Shown one piece after another: positions 1 to 8,450 of a stretch of 64,000 nt of DNA. The translations under genes were made by a program, and so were the position numbers. This DNA is from Jiangella alba. GTDB lineage: Bacteria > Actinomycetota > Actinomycetes > Jiangellales > Jiangellaceae. Where the stretch lies: the NCBI RefSeq assembly GCF_900106035.1, contig NZ_FNUC01000003.1, positions 2,101,501-2,165,500 of the forward strand. The letters run 5' to 3'. Position 1 is the stretch's first letter, and every line of letters starts with the position of its first letter. The notes beneath the pieces were generated by a model. That model was not told the DNA's origin. It worked only from the letters and a program-made list of their open reading frames with translations, and made no database searches.

Positions 1-285
1 GAGGTCGGCGCCGGCGTCGAGCAGGGGGAGGGCGTCGGCGAGCGTCGGGGTGATCCTGACGTCGGACCCGGGCACCTGACGCTTCCGGATGCCGATCACC
101 GGCAATGTGCAGGCGTCCTTGATGGCAGCGATGTCGGCCGCGCCCTCCGCGCGGACGCCGACGGCGCCGGCCAGCTCGGCGGCGGATGCCATCGCGGCCA
201 TCACCGCCGGCTGGCGCAGCGGGCTGCCGACCGGCGCCTGGCAGGACACGATCAGTCCGCCTGCCAGCTTGGAGATGACGCTCAC
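1..285 (-). CDS. nanE: N-acetylmannosamine-6-phosphate 2-epimerase (N-terminal part; runs off the window)
   Basis: Converts ManNAc-6-P to GlcNAc-6-P in cytosolic sialic-acid catabolism. Read leftward from GTG at 285, the visible 95 codons carry typical NanE segments: a GLIVSCQAPVGSPLRQP start, then VGVRAEG and DIAAIK, then PVIGI.KR and ITPT, all in family order for the first half of the TIM barrel. The GTG start overlaps the TGA of the upstream kinase gene as GTGA, so the two are probably translationally coupled. The C-terminal half lies beyond position 1. The family call is strong because these segments are diagnostic; completeness cannot be judged. Confidence 0.88.
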   Translation of the reverse strand, partial: MSVISKLAGGLIVSCQAPVGSPLRQPAVMAAMASAAELAGAVGVRAEGAADIAAIKDACTLPVIGIRKRQVPGSDVRITPTLADALPLLDAGADL

Positions 286-1235
286 TGTTCTTCGACCTCC
301 GAGATCGTCGTGACGGTGATCAGCGTGCCGAACGGCGGCGCCGGCACCGGCGCCGCCAGCCGGCAGGCACCGTCGAGGCTGGATCCGGCCGGGTCGACCC
401 AGGACGCGCCGGGCATCCGGCGCGTCAGCAGGTCCACGAGCCGGGCGGCGAGCACACCGGTCCGGGTGAGCAGCCGGCCTGTGCCCGCGATCCGCGGGGG
501 AGCGCCGGCTCGGTCGCGGGCGGCGGCGATCGCGGTCGCGAGGTGTGCGGCCGCGGCGCCGACGATGTCCGAGCTGGCCTCGTCGCCGGCGGTGGCGGCG
601 TCGAGCACGGCCGGGGCGAAGCCCGACACGATCGCCTTGGCGTCCTCTGACGTCGTGACCTCGTGGGCGAACCGGGCCGGGTCGCCGTGTCGTTCGATCA
701 GCGCGGCCAGCAGCGCCGTCGAGCCGTGCTCGAGCCGTCCGTCATGGGCGCAGAGCGCCGCCGCCAGTCCCGCGCGGCCGATCCAGTAGCCGCTGCCGAG
801 GTCGCCGGCCATGGCGCCCCAGCCGTCGACCTTCGCGTACCGGCCCGCGCCGTCGCTCGCCACCGTCACGACGCCGGTTCCCGCCGCGCAGACGACGCCC
901 GGCCGGTCGCCGAGCGCTCCGACGTACGACGTCACGCTGTCGTCGGCGAGCACCAGCCGCCGGGTGCCCAGTTCGGTGTGCAGCAGCCGGAGCGCGGAAT
1001 CGGCTGACGGCAGCGATCCATGCAGGCCGGAGAGGCCGAAAGCGACCGTCGACAATGCGCTGATCCGCAGTTCGCGGCATCGATTCACAAGGAACGCGGC
1101 GGCATATCGCAATGGATCTCCGGCACCGGCTGATTTGACGCTTGCGCCGGTTGTCTCGTCGAGTATTCGTCCTTCCGGGCTGGAAATGCGGAGCCGGATT
1201 CCCGATCCGCCGAGGTCCAGTCCAGCCGATGGCAT
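282..1235 (-). CDS. BadF/BadG/NagK-type sugar kinase, probably N-acetylmannosamine or N-acetylglucosamine kinase
   Basis: Predicted cytosolic ATP-dependent kinase of 317 residues. It shows the actin-like ATPase-fold phosphate-1 motif GLDLGGSGIRLRI near the N-terminus, a central AAGTGVVTVAS loop, and the WGAMAGDLGSGYWIGR segment seen in BadF/BadG/BcrA/BcrD-type GlcNAc kinases, rather than the zinc motif of ROK kinases. Its stop codon overlaps the nanE start and it is divergent from the lacI-led sialic-acid operon. Context therefore suggests that it phosphorylates ManNAc released by the NanA-type lyase, feeding NanE. GlcNAc as the main substrate cannot be excluded. The ATG at 1235 follows a GGAGG-type ribosome site. 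Confidence 0.78.
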   Translation of the reverse strand: MPSAGLDLGGSGIRLRISSPEGRILDETTGASVKSAGAGDPLRYAAAFLVNRCRELRISALSTVAFGLSGLHGSLPSADSALRLLHTELGTRRLVLADDSVTSYVGALGDRPGVVCAAGTGVVTVASDGAGRYAKVDGWGAMAGDLGSGYWIGRAGLAAALCAHDGRLEHGSTALLAALIERHGDPARFAHEVTTSEDAKAIVSGFAPAVLDAATAGDEASSDIVGAAAAHLATAIAAARDRAGAPPRIAGTGRLLTRTGVLAARLVDLLTRRMPGASWVDPAGSSLDGACRLAAPVPAPPFGTLITVTTISEVEEQ

Positions 1236-1343
1236 CGCGCCTCCTTCCGCCGGTGGGTCGTCGCCGCCGCGTCGATGCTAGGCCTGGGCCGGGCGTGGCG
1301 TACAGCCGCTAATAATCCGCATTGGCACCTTGCGGGCGAGCTT

Positions 1344-1371
1344 TTCCGGTCCCAGACTGTGCGGACCGGAA
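1344..1371. promoter_or_regulatory. Inverted repeat in the divergent nanE/lacI promoter region, candidate LacI operator
   Basis: Perfect 9-bp arms (TTCCGGTCC at 1344-1352 and GGACCGGAA at 1363-1371) are separated by 10 bases and end 26 bp before the lacI start codon. This is the only clear dyad in the 162-bp gap between the leftward kinase and the rightward regulator. It is placed for autoregulation of the operon. The 10-base spacer is longer than in classical LacI operators, so it could instead be an mRNA hairpin in the leader. Confidence 0.45.
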
Positions 1372-1397
1372 GCCACAACAAAAAGGCGGGTTCAGCG

Positions 1398-2441
1398 ATG
1401 GTCGTTGTGCGCCAAATCGATGTCGCTCGGGTGGCTGGGGTCAGTCAGACGACGGTATCGATGGTCTTGAATGAGCGGACCGGTGGCAGTGCCCGGATCT
1501 CCGAAGACACCAGAGCAAGAGTTCTCTCGGCGATCAAGAAAACCGGCTACGTGGCCAATCCGATTGCGCAATCATTGGCCGGCCATCGCACCGGCATGTT
1601 CGGCGTCTTCGCGTTCGAGCCGATGTTCACGGCGGAGGCCGGTGGTTTCTACACCGACTTCCTCGGCGGCATCGAGGCGGCCGGTGAGGCGGCCCGCAAG
1701 GACCTGCTGCTGTTCACCAGCACGGTGCTCGACGAGCCGGACAACCACATCTACCGGCGCAACGAGAACCGGCTCCGGCTCACCGACGGCGCGATCCTCC
1801 TGGGTAACGGCGAACCGAAGATGGAGCTGGCACGGCTGCACGAGGACGGCTTCCCGTTCGTGTACATCGGCCGCCGCGAGATCCCCAACGGCGAGATCTC
1901 CTACGTGTCGGCCGACTACGCCGCGGCCACGTCCGACCTCGTCGAGCGGCTGATCGCCATGGGGCACGAGCGCCTCTGCTACGTCGGCACCGGCGCCGAC
2001 GCCTCGGCCAGCATCGATCGCCGCCGCGCGTTCGTCGACACCCTGCGCGACGCCGGCCTGCCGGTGGACCGGCCGGTCCCGGCCGGCCACGGCGACTACG
2101 CAGCGGTCCGGCAGGCGGTCGAGGCCGGCGCCACCGCCCTGCTCGTCGAGCCGCCGGTGGGCATCGACCAGTTGACCGCCGTGATCGAACGCGCCGGTTA
2201 CCGAGTGCCCGCCGACGTCAGCGTGGCGCTGCTGGGCGACGTTCACGGACACAGCGTCCGGCCAGACGACTGGTCGGGCTACCGACTGCCCCGATGGGAG
2301 ATGGGAATGCAGGCAGTGAGACTGCTCGTCCGCCTGATGGAGGAGCCCGGCGGACCGGCGCGACGCGTCGTCGTGCCCTGCCTCCCGCACGACGGCTCCA
2401 CGGTGGCGCCCGCGCCGCGACCGGGCCGGGGGCGCCGGTGA
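1398..2441 (+). CDS. LacI-family transcriptional regulator of the sialic-acid operon
   Basis: DNA-binding repressor of 347 residues. The N-terminal helix-turn-helix is clear (RQIDVARVAGVSQTTVSMVL, residues about 5-24), followed by the hinge region and a periplasmic-binding-protein-like effector domain. ATG at 1398 is chosen because the HTH begins directly after it; extension upstream would add non-family sequence and run over the inverted repeat at 1344-1371. It heads the rightward operon and overlaps the next gene by GTGA. Most likely it represses both divergent sialic-acid units until sialic acid or ManNAc-6-P binds; the ligand is inferred from the neighbours only. Confidence 0.85.
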   Translation: MVVVRQIDVARVAGVSQTTVSMVLNERTGGSARISEDTRARVLSAIKKTGYVANPIAQSLAGHRTGMFGVFAFEPMFTAEAGGFYTDFLGGIEAAGEAARKDLLLFTSTVLDEPDNHIYRRNENRLRLTDGAILLGNGEPKMELARLHEDGFPFVYIGRREIPNGEISYVSADYAAATSDLVERLIAMGHERLCYVGTGADASASIDRRRAFVDTLRDAGLPVDRPVPAGHGDYAAVRQAVEAGATALLVEPPVGIDQLTAVIERAGYRVPADVSVALLGDVHGHSVRPDDWSGYRLPRWEMGMQAVRLLVRLMEEPGGPARRVVVPCLPHDGSTVAPAPRPGRGRR

Positions 2442-4060
2442 GCCGCACCGCGGACCACCGCTGCGACGTCCTGGTGGTCGGCGGTGGCGTCGGCGGCGTG
2501 GCCGCCGCGCTGGCCGCCGCCCGCCGCGGGGCGACCGTCTCGCTGGTCGAGGAGAGCCCGTGGGTCGGTGGCCAGCTCACCAGCCAGGCGGTGCCGCCCG
2601 ACGAGCATCCGTGGATCGAGCAGTTCGGCTGCACCGCCTCGTACCGCACCTTCCGGACCGCCGTCCGGGACCACTACCGCGCCTTCTACCCGCTGACCGA
2701 GCGGGCGCTGCGCGACCCGGCGCTGAACATCGGCAACGCGACCGTCAGCCGGATCTGCCACGAGCCGGCGGTGTCGCACCTGGTGCTGCGCGCGATGCTG
2801 TCGCCCTGGCAGGCGCGGGGCCTGATCACCGTCGTCACGCTGGCCCGGGTCCGCTCGGTTCAGGTGGACGGCGACGCCGTGGGCCCGGTGACCTTCGACG
2901 ACCTGGCGGACGGCGGCACCTTCACCGTCGACGCGCCGTACGTGCTCGACGCCACCGAGACCGGCGAGCTGCTGGCGCTGGCCGGTGTCGAGCACGTGAC
3001 GGGGGCGGAGTCGCAGGCGGAGACGGGCGAGCCGCACGCCCCGGCAGTGGCCGGCCCCGCGAACATGCAGGCCGTCTCGTGGTGCTTCGCCGTCGACCAC
3101 CGCGCCGGCGAGGACCACACGATCGACCGGCCCGCCGGGTACGCGCGATGGCGGGAGTTCCGGCCGGACTTCTGGCCGGACAGGTACCTGAGCTTCACCT
3201 ACCCCGAGCCGCGGACCCTGGAGCCACGGACCACCTACCTCGACCCGAACAGCGACACCGCGGACGACGTCATCATCGCCGACCAGAGCCGGGTGACGAG
3301 CGGGTCGAACCTGTGGGTGTACCGCCGGGCGCTCTGGCGCCACCAGCTCGGCCCGGGCGCCGCGGCCAGCGACATCGTCCTGGTCAACTGGCCGATGACG
3401 GACTACATCGGCGGCCCGGTCTTCGGCGGCACGCCCACGGAGAACGACCGTCACGCCCGGTCCGCCCGGGAGTTGAGCCTGAGCCTGCTGTACTGGCTGC
3501 AGACCGAGGCGCCGCGACCGGACGGCGGCGCCGGCTGGCCGGGGCTGCGGCTGCGCGGAGACGTCGTCGGCACGTCCGACGGCTTCGCGATGGCGCCCTA
3601 CATCCGCGAGTCGCGCCGGATCCGCGCCCAGTACACCGTCACCGAACAGGACCTGTCGCACGCCGAGCGCGGCGACCACGGCGCCGTCTCCTACAAGGAC
3701 TCCGTCGGCATCGGCGCCTACCGCATCGACCTGCACCCGAGCACCGGCGGGGACAACTTCATCGACATCGCCTCGTGCCCCTTCCAGATCCCGCTGGGTG
3801 CGCTGCTCCCGCTCCGGGTCACCAACCTGCTGCCGGCCGCGAAGAACATCGGGACGACCCACATCACCAACGGCTGCTACCGGCTGCACCCGGTGGAGTG
3901 GAACATCGGCGAGGCCGCCGGCGCGCTGGCCGCCATGTGCGTCGCACGTGGCGTCGTCCCGCACGCGGTCGGCGAGTCCGCCGCGTTGACGGCGGACCTG
4001 CAGGCGGAGCTGGAGCGGCACGGTGTCGAGCTGGCCTGGCCGCAGGTGGGTGCGTACTGA
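2438..4060 (+). CDS. FAD-dependent oxidoreductase (PF12831-like) in the sialic-acid operon
   Basis: Protein of 540 residues. The N-terminal Rossmann fingerprint DVLVVGGGVGGVAAALAAAR, with the following acidic residue in VSLVEES, binds the FAD ADP moiety. The next segment, GGQLTSQAVPPDEHPW, is typical of the FAD_oxidored family. Near the C-terminus it has the FAD-contact stretch KNIGTTHITNG and a helix rich in GEAAGALAA. No signal peptide. GTG start overlaps the lacI stop as GTGA, and the stop overlaps the nanA-like ATG. Its place between regulator and lyase implies a redox step on a modified sialic acid or related sugar acid, but the substrate is unknown. Confidence 0.75.
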   Translation: MSRTADHRCDVLVVGGGVGGVAAALAAARRGATVSLVEESPWVGGQLTSQAVPPDEHPWIEQFGCTASYRTFRTAVRDHYRAFYPLTERALRDPALNIGNATVSRICHEPAVSHLVLRAMLSPWQARGLITVVTLARVRSVQVDGDAVGPVTFDDLADGGTFTVDAPYVLDATETGELLALAGVEHVTGAESQAETGEPHAPAVAGPANMQAVSWCFAVDHRAGEDHTIDRPAGYARWREFRPDFWPDRYLSFTYPEPRTLEPRTTYLDPNSDTADDVIIADQSRVTSGSNLWVYRRALWRHQLGPGAAASDIVLVNWPMTDYIGGPVFGGTPTENDRHARSARELSLSLLYWLQTEAPRPDGGAGWPGLRLRGDVVGTSDGFAMAPYIRESRRIRAQYTVTEQDLSHAERGDHGAVSYKDSVGIGAYRIDLHPSTGGDNFIDIASCPFQIPLGALLPLRVTNLLPAAKNIGTTHITNGCYRLHPVEWNIGEAAGALAAMCVARGVVPHAVGESAALTADLQAELERHGVELAWPQVGAY

Positions 4061-5049
4061 TGGGCGCCCAGCGAGAGCTCCGAAGTGGCCGCGACCTGCT
4101 CGACGGCGTCGTCGTGCCGTTGGTGACGGCGATGTCCGCGCCGGGCCGGCCGGCGGCCGGCCTGATGGACCGGCTGCTCGAGCGGCTCGCCGCCGCTGGG
4201 GTCGACGCGCTGATGCTCTTCGGCAGCAACGGCGAAGGACCGGTACTGCCGCTGGACGCGGCCGCCGCGTTCGCGACCCGGGTGGTGGCCCGGTGGCGGG
4301 CGATCACCGGCGCGGACGGCAGGATCACGGCCGCGATCTCCGGCGTCGGCACCGACGAGGCGATCGCACGCGGCCGTGTGCTCGTGAGCACAGGGGTGGA
4401 CGCGGTCGTGGCGTGCCCGCCGTTGTTCTTCGCCCACCGGCCCGATGAGCTCGTCGCGCACTACGACGCGTTGAAGGTGCTGCGAGTCCCGGTGATCGCC
4501 TACAACAACCCCCGCTACACCGGCAATCCGATCACCCCCGAGGTGCTGACCAGGCTGCTGGGGCTGGAGCACGTCGTCGGCGTCAAGGAATCCTCCGGCG
4601 ACCTCGCCACGCTGTCGCGGTTCGCGGGCGTGGTCGCGGCACGCGAGGACTTCGGCCTGAGCCAGGGCAACGAGCGCGCCATGGTCGACGGGCTGCTGGC
4701 CGGTGCCCACGGCGTCACGCCGGGCATCGCCAACTTCGCGCCGGCCGTCGCCGTGGCGACCGTGGCGGCGGTGCGCCAGAGCCGGACCGATCACGCCGCC
4801 GGGCTGCAGCGCCTCGCCGCCGAGCTGGCCGGGATCCACCGGATCCGCCCCGGCGTGCCGACCACCAAGGCGGTGCTCGACCTCCTCGGCCTGATCCCGC
4901 CGCATGCCGCCGCCCCGTTCCTGCCCTGCGACGACGCCGATCGTGCGGCGATCCGCGCCCACCTGTGGGAGCACCGCCGGCACCTGATCGACGGCGACCG
5001 GCTCGGCGGCGGCGCGCGGCCGGCCGAGTCCGGCGGAGGCCGGTCGTGA
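4060..5049 (+). CDS. N-acetylneuraminate lyase / dihydrodipicolinate synthase family aldolase
   Basis: Class I aldolase of 329 residues, expected to cleave N-acetylneuraminate to ManNAc and pyruvate in the cytosol. Family landmarks are the GSNGEGP loop, the catalytic tyrosine in AYNNP (about Tyr148) and the Schiff-base lysine in GVKESSGD (about Lys176), with the Tyr-Lys spacing of 28 that is usual for NanA/DapA. The ATG shares one base with the preceding TGA. Operon context (LacI, NanE, sugar kinase, sialidases) favours NanA over DapA; related 2-keto-3-deoxy sugar acid aldolases in this superfamily remain possible. Confidence 0.8.
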   Translation: MGAQRELRSGRDLLDGVVVPLVTAMSAPGRPAAGLMDRLLERLAAAGVDALMLFGSNGEGPVLPLDAAAAFATRVVARWRAITGADGRITAAISGVGTDEAIARGRVLVSTGVDAVVACPPLFFAHRPDELVAHYDALKVLRVPVIAYNNPRYTGNPITPEVLTRLLGLEHVVGVKESSGDLATLSRFAGVVAAREDFGLSQGNERAMVDGLLAGAHGVTPGIANFAPAVAVATVAAVRQSRTDHAAGLQRLAAELAGIHRIRPGVPTTKAVLDLLGLIPPHAAAPFLPCDDADRAAIRAHLWEHRRHLIDGDRLGGGARPAESGGGRS

Positions 5050-5972
5050 TCGCCGTCGTCCGCCGCGTCCTCGTCGCCCTGATCGTGCTGTGGGGCGTGG
5101 CCACGGTCGTGTTCTTCATCGTCCGCGCCGCTCCAGGGGATCCCGCGTCTGCCGTGCTCGGCCCCGATGCCAGCGCCGACCAGGTGGCCGCGCTGCGCGA
5201 GTCGATGGGCCTGAACCGCCCGCTCGTGGGCCAGTACGCCGCCTACCTCGGCGACCTGGCCGGCCTCGACCTGGGCACCTCGCACCGGCTGGGCCGGCCG
5301 GCGATCGACGCGGTGGCCGAACGACTCCCCGCGACGGTCGAACTGACGCTCGCCGCGACGCTGATCGCGGTGGTCGCCGGTCTGGTGCTGGGCGCGCTGG
5401 CCGGGCGGCGGGCGGGCAGCGTCTGGGACCGCCTGGTGTCGACCGCGACCATCGGCCTGCAGTCCTTCCCGACGTTCTGGGTGGGCATCATGTTCATCCT
5501 GCTCTTCGCGCTGACGCTGGGCGTCCTGCCCAGTGCGGGCGCCGGGACACCGGCGCATCTGGTGCTGCCCGCGGTGACGCTGGCGCTGCCGTTCACGGCG
5601 ATCGTCGCCCGGCTGACCCGCAGCAGCATGGCCGACACCCTGACCGAGTCGTTCATCCTCACCGCCCGGGCCAAGGGCCTCACCGAGCGTCAGGTACTCA
5701 CCGGGCACGTGCTGCGCAACTCGCTGGTGCCGGTCGTCACGATCGTCGCCCTGCAGATGGGGGCGCTCATGGGCGGCGCCGTCGTCGTCGAGAACGTGTT
5801 CGCCTGGCCGGGTCTCGGGTCGCTGATCGTCGATGCGATCGGCAACCGCGACTACGCCGTCGTGCAGGCGGCCACGCTCGTCATCGCCACCATCGTCGTC
5901 GCACTGAACCTGGTCGTCGACCTCGCCTACCGCGCCATCGATCCGCGGATCCGGACGGGAGACCGCGCATGA
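5046..5972 (+). CDS. ABC importer permease, DppB/OppB family
   Basis: Inner-membrane permease of 308 residues with an N-terminal membrane segment followed by an extracellular loop containing APGDPASAVLGPDAS, then five further hydrophobic segments. The cytoplasmic EAA-like loop (ARAKGLTERQVLTGHVLRNS) docks to the ATPase. It ends with the family signature LAYRAIDPRIR. GTG at 5046 overlaps the aldolase stop as GTGA. With the DppC-like, lipoprotein and two ATPase genes downstream it forms a complete Dpp/Opp-type importer; SatABCD-type sialic-acid transporters of this architecture are known, so sialic acid is the likely cargo. Confidence 0.85.
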   Translation: MIAVVRRVLVALIVLWGVATVVFFIVRAAPGDPASAVLGPDASADQVAALRESMGLNRPLVGQYAAYLGDLAGLDLGTSHRLGRPAIDAVAERLPATVELTLAATLIAVVAGLVLGALAGRRAGSVWDRLVSTATIGLQSFPTFWVGIMFILLFALTLGVLPSAGAGTPAHLVLPAVTLALPFTAIVARLTRSSMADTLTESFILTARAKGLTERQVLTGHVLRNSLVPVVTIVALQMGALMGGAVVVENVFAWPGLGSLIVDAIGNRDYAVVQAATLVIATIVVALNLVVDLAYRAIDPRIRTGDRA

Positions 5973-6877
5973 GCCCGAGCCCGGCGGCCCTCGAGGCCGC
6001 GCCTCCGGCGGCCACGGTGGCACCCACTCATCCGAGCCGGCCGAGACGGCTCCTGGGCCGCGCGTTCGCCGCCGTGCCCTACGTGGTCCTGGCCTGCTAC
6101 CTGATCGCCGCCGTCGTCGGGCCACTGCTGATCGACTACGACCCGGTCGACACCCCACTGGTGGATCGGCTCCTGGCGCCAGGCAGCCGGACCTCGACAG
6201 GGGAGCTCGCCGTCCTGGGCACGGATCATCTCGGGCGCGACGTGCTCGCGCAGGTCGTCTACGGCGCCCGGACGTCGGTGCTGATCGGCGCGGCGACCGT
6301 GATCGTGGCGAGCGTCGTCGGGTGCTGCGTCGGCGTGATCGCCGGCTACAGCGGCGGCCTGGTCGACACCGTCCTGGCCCGGATCATGGACATCACCCTG
6401 GCCTTCCCGGGCATTCTGCTGGCCATCGTCATCGCCGGCGTGCTGGACGGCGGCGCCGTCGTCGTCGTGGCCGCGCTGGCCGTCTCCAGCTGGATCGGCA
6501 TCGCGAGGGTGGCGCGCGGTGTCGCGGTCTCCGTCCGCTCCCGGCCATGGACCGACGCGGCCCGGATGCTGGGCGTCCGGCCGGCTCGGATGATCGTCCG
6601 GCACATCGTCCCCTTCGCCGTCGGCCCGGTGGTGGCGTTGGCCACCGTCGAGTTCGCCCTGGTGGTGCTGGCCGAGGCCGGGCTGAGCTTCCTCGGCGTC
6701 GGACTCCCGGCGTCCGCGGTCTCGTGGGGCCAGACCATCGCGAACGGCAAGGAGTATCTCGCGTCGGCGTGGTGGATCTCCGCGTTCGCCGGCGTGGCCC
6801 TCGCAGGGCTCGTCGTCAGCGTCGGCCTGATCGGCGACGCCTTCACCCAGCGATACGGACGCGGATTCGGCCGCTGA
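5969..6877 (+). CDS. ABC importer permease, DppC/OppC family
   Basis: Second permease of the sialic-acid importer, 302 residues. A proline- and alanine-rich cytoplasmic N-terminus precedes the first membrane span. The LGTDHLGRDVLAQVVYGARTS block is the OppC/DppC hallmark, and the EAA loop reads DAARMLGVRPARMIVRHIVP. The C-terminal GLSFLGVGLP segment is also typical. ATG at 5969 overlaps the DppB-like stop by ATGA, so the pair is probably made in equal amounts. A 49-base gap with a GAGGAG ribosome site separates it from the binding-protein gene. Confidence 0.86.
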   Translation: MSPSPAALEAAPPAATVAPTHPSRPRRLLGRAFAAVPYVVLACYLIAAVVGPLLIDYDPVDTPLVDRLLAPGSRTSTGELAVLGTDHLGRDVLAQVVYGARTSVLIGAATVIVASVVGCCVGVIAGYSGGLVDTVLARIMDITLAFPGILLAIVIAGVLDGGAVVVVAALAVSSWIGIARVARGVAVSVRSRPWTDAARMLGVRPARMIVRHIVPFAVGPVVALATVEFALVVLAEAGLSFLGVGLPASAVSWGQTIANGKEYLASAWWISAFAGVALAGLVVSVGLIGDAFTQRYGRGFGR

Positions 6878-6926
6878 CCGGTACGCCCGGTCCGGCCGCC
6901 CGTCCCCACACAAGAGGAGCGTTGAG

Positions 6927-8450
6927 ATGTCCGAACGACGTACCCGCATGGCAGCGCTGGCGCTCGGCGCGCTGCTCGCCCTGACCGCATGCTCGACCAC
7001 CACCTCGGGCGACACCGCCGACACCGGCGGTGCGGTCGAGCGCACCATCGAGGTGGCCGGCCAGTACCCGATCGAGGACCTGGACCCGCACGGCGTGCAG
7101 GGCGCCTCGGCGGCCACCGGGTTGTCCAGCAAGGCGATCTTCAGCCGGCTGGTGCAGCCGGACCCGGACGGCACCATCGTGGCCGACCTGGCCGCCGACT
7201 GGACCGCCGACGACGACGCCACCGAGTGGGTGTTCACCCTCCGCGACGACATCGTCTTCTCCGACGGGACCCCTGTGACCAGCGCCGACGTCGTCGCCTC
7301 GTTCGAACGGCTGGCTGCGGGGGACAGCCCGCTCGCGCCGTCGTTCGCGAACATCGTCGCCACCGCCGACGGCGACGCCACGGTCGTCCTCACCGCGGCC
7401 GCGCCCGACCCGGCGCTCGCCGGGAAGCTCACCCAGTTCTTCGTGCTGCCGGCGAGCGCCGGCGCCGACCCGGCCGCCTTCTTCGCCGACCCGGTGGGCT
7501 CGGGGCCGTTCACCGTCGAGACCTTCGTCCCCGGCGAGGCGCTCGAACTGGCCCGCAACGAGAACTACTGGGGCGACCACGCGCGGGTGGCGTCGGTGCG
7601 GATCAGCGACATCCCCGAGATGGCCGCCCGGCTGACGGCGCTGCGCACCGGCGAGGTGGACCTCACCTGGGGTGTCCCGGACGACCAGCTGGAGCCGCTG
7701 ATCGCGGCGGACGACCTCGTCGTCGAGACGGTGCCGAGCACGCTCGTCTACACGATGTGGTTCAACTCGTCGACGCCCGCGTTGGCCGACGCCGCCGTGC
7801 GACGGGCGCTGTGGAAGGCGGTGGACTTCGAGACGATCATCGCCACCCTCAACCCGGAGACCGGCGAGCCGGCCAAGGCGCCGGTCGCGCCGGTGGTGTT
7901 CGGCTACGCGCCGCAGGAGCCGGTCGCCTACGACCCGGACGCGGCGCGGGACGAGCTGGCGGCGGCCGGGTTCGACTTCGCCGGCCCGCCGCTGCGGCTG
8001 CACTTCTCCGGCGCCCAGTTCCGGCCGTTCCTGCAGGCAGTGGTCTCCGACCTGACCGAGATCGGGGTGCCGGTCGAGCTGCTGGAGAAGGAGCAGGCGG
8101 TCTTCACCGAGGACCTGCTGGCCCTGAACTGGGACATCAACTTCCAGCAGGTCGGCGCCGCGACGTACGACGCCGCCACCAACCTCGGCCGGCTCTACCC
8201 CTGCGCGGCCGGCCGCAACGGCTACTGCAACGAGGAACTGGACGCCGCGCTGCTCGAGGCCAACACCAGCAACGACCCCGAGGTCCGCCAGGACGCCTAC
8301 CGGCGGGCCACCGAGATCATCTGGTCGGAGGCCGTGGGCATGTACCCGATGCAGGTCAAGCTCGCCTACGCGTGGCGGAGCGACCTGGAGGGCGTGACGC
8401 CGGATCCGAGCGGCTTCCCGGACTTCTCCACCATCGAGATCGCCGGGTGA
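6927..8450 (+). CDS. Solute-binding lipoprotein of the importer (SBP family 5, DppA-like)
   Basis: Extracytoplasmic substrate-binding protein of 507 residues. A type II signal peptide ends in the lipobox LTAC, so the mature protein would start at lipid-modified Cys22. The body follows the family-5 order: early YPIEDLDPHG, then the WVFTLRDDIVFSDGTPVTSADVV block, then PVGSGPFTVE and NENYWG. A GAGGAG ribosome site lies about 8 bases before ATG 6927. It sits between the permeases and ATPases of an operon with sialidases and NanA/NanE enzymes, so sialic acid (or sialyl-oligosaccharide) is the inferred ligand; the family also binds peptides and nickel. Confidence 0.85.
   Translation: MSERRTRMAALALGALLALTACSTTTSGDTADTGGAVERTIEVAGQYPIEDLDPHGVQGASAATGLSSKAIFSRLVQPDPDGTIVADLAADWTADDDATEWVFTLRDDIVFSDGTPVTSADVVASFERLAAGDSPLAPSFANIVATADGDATVVLTAAAPDPALAGKLTQFFVLPASAGADPAAFFADPVGSGPFTVETFVPGEALELARNENYWGDHARVASVRISDIPEMAARLTALRTGEVDLTWGVPDDQLEPLIAADDLVVETVPSTLVYTMWFNSSTPALADAAVRRALWKAVDFETIIATLNPETGEPAKAPVAPVVFGYAPQEPVAYDPDAARDELAAAGFDFAGPPLRLHFSGAQFRPFLQAVVSDLTEIGVPVELLEKEQAVFTEDLLALNWDINFQQVGAATYDAATNLGRLYPCAAGRNGYCNEELDAALLEANTSNDPEVRQDAYRRATEIIWSEAVGMYPMQVKLAYAWRSDLEGVTPDPSGFPDFSTIEIAG

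Noticed and set aside
89-313. Short rightward open frame at the window start
   Set aside because: It is the reverse strand of the nanE N-terminus, whose protein motifs are unambiguous.
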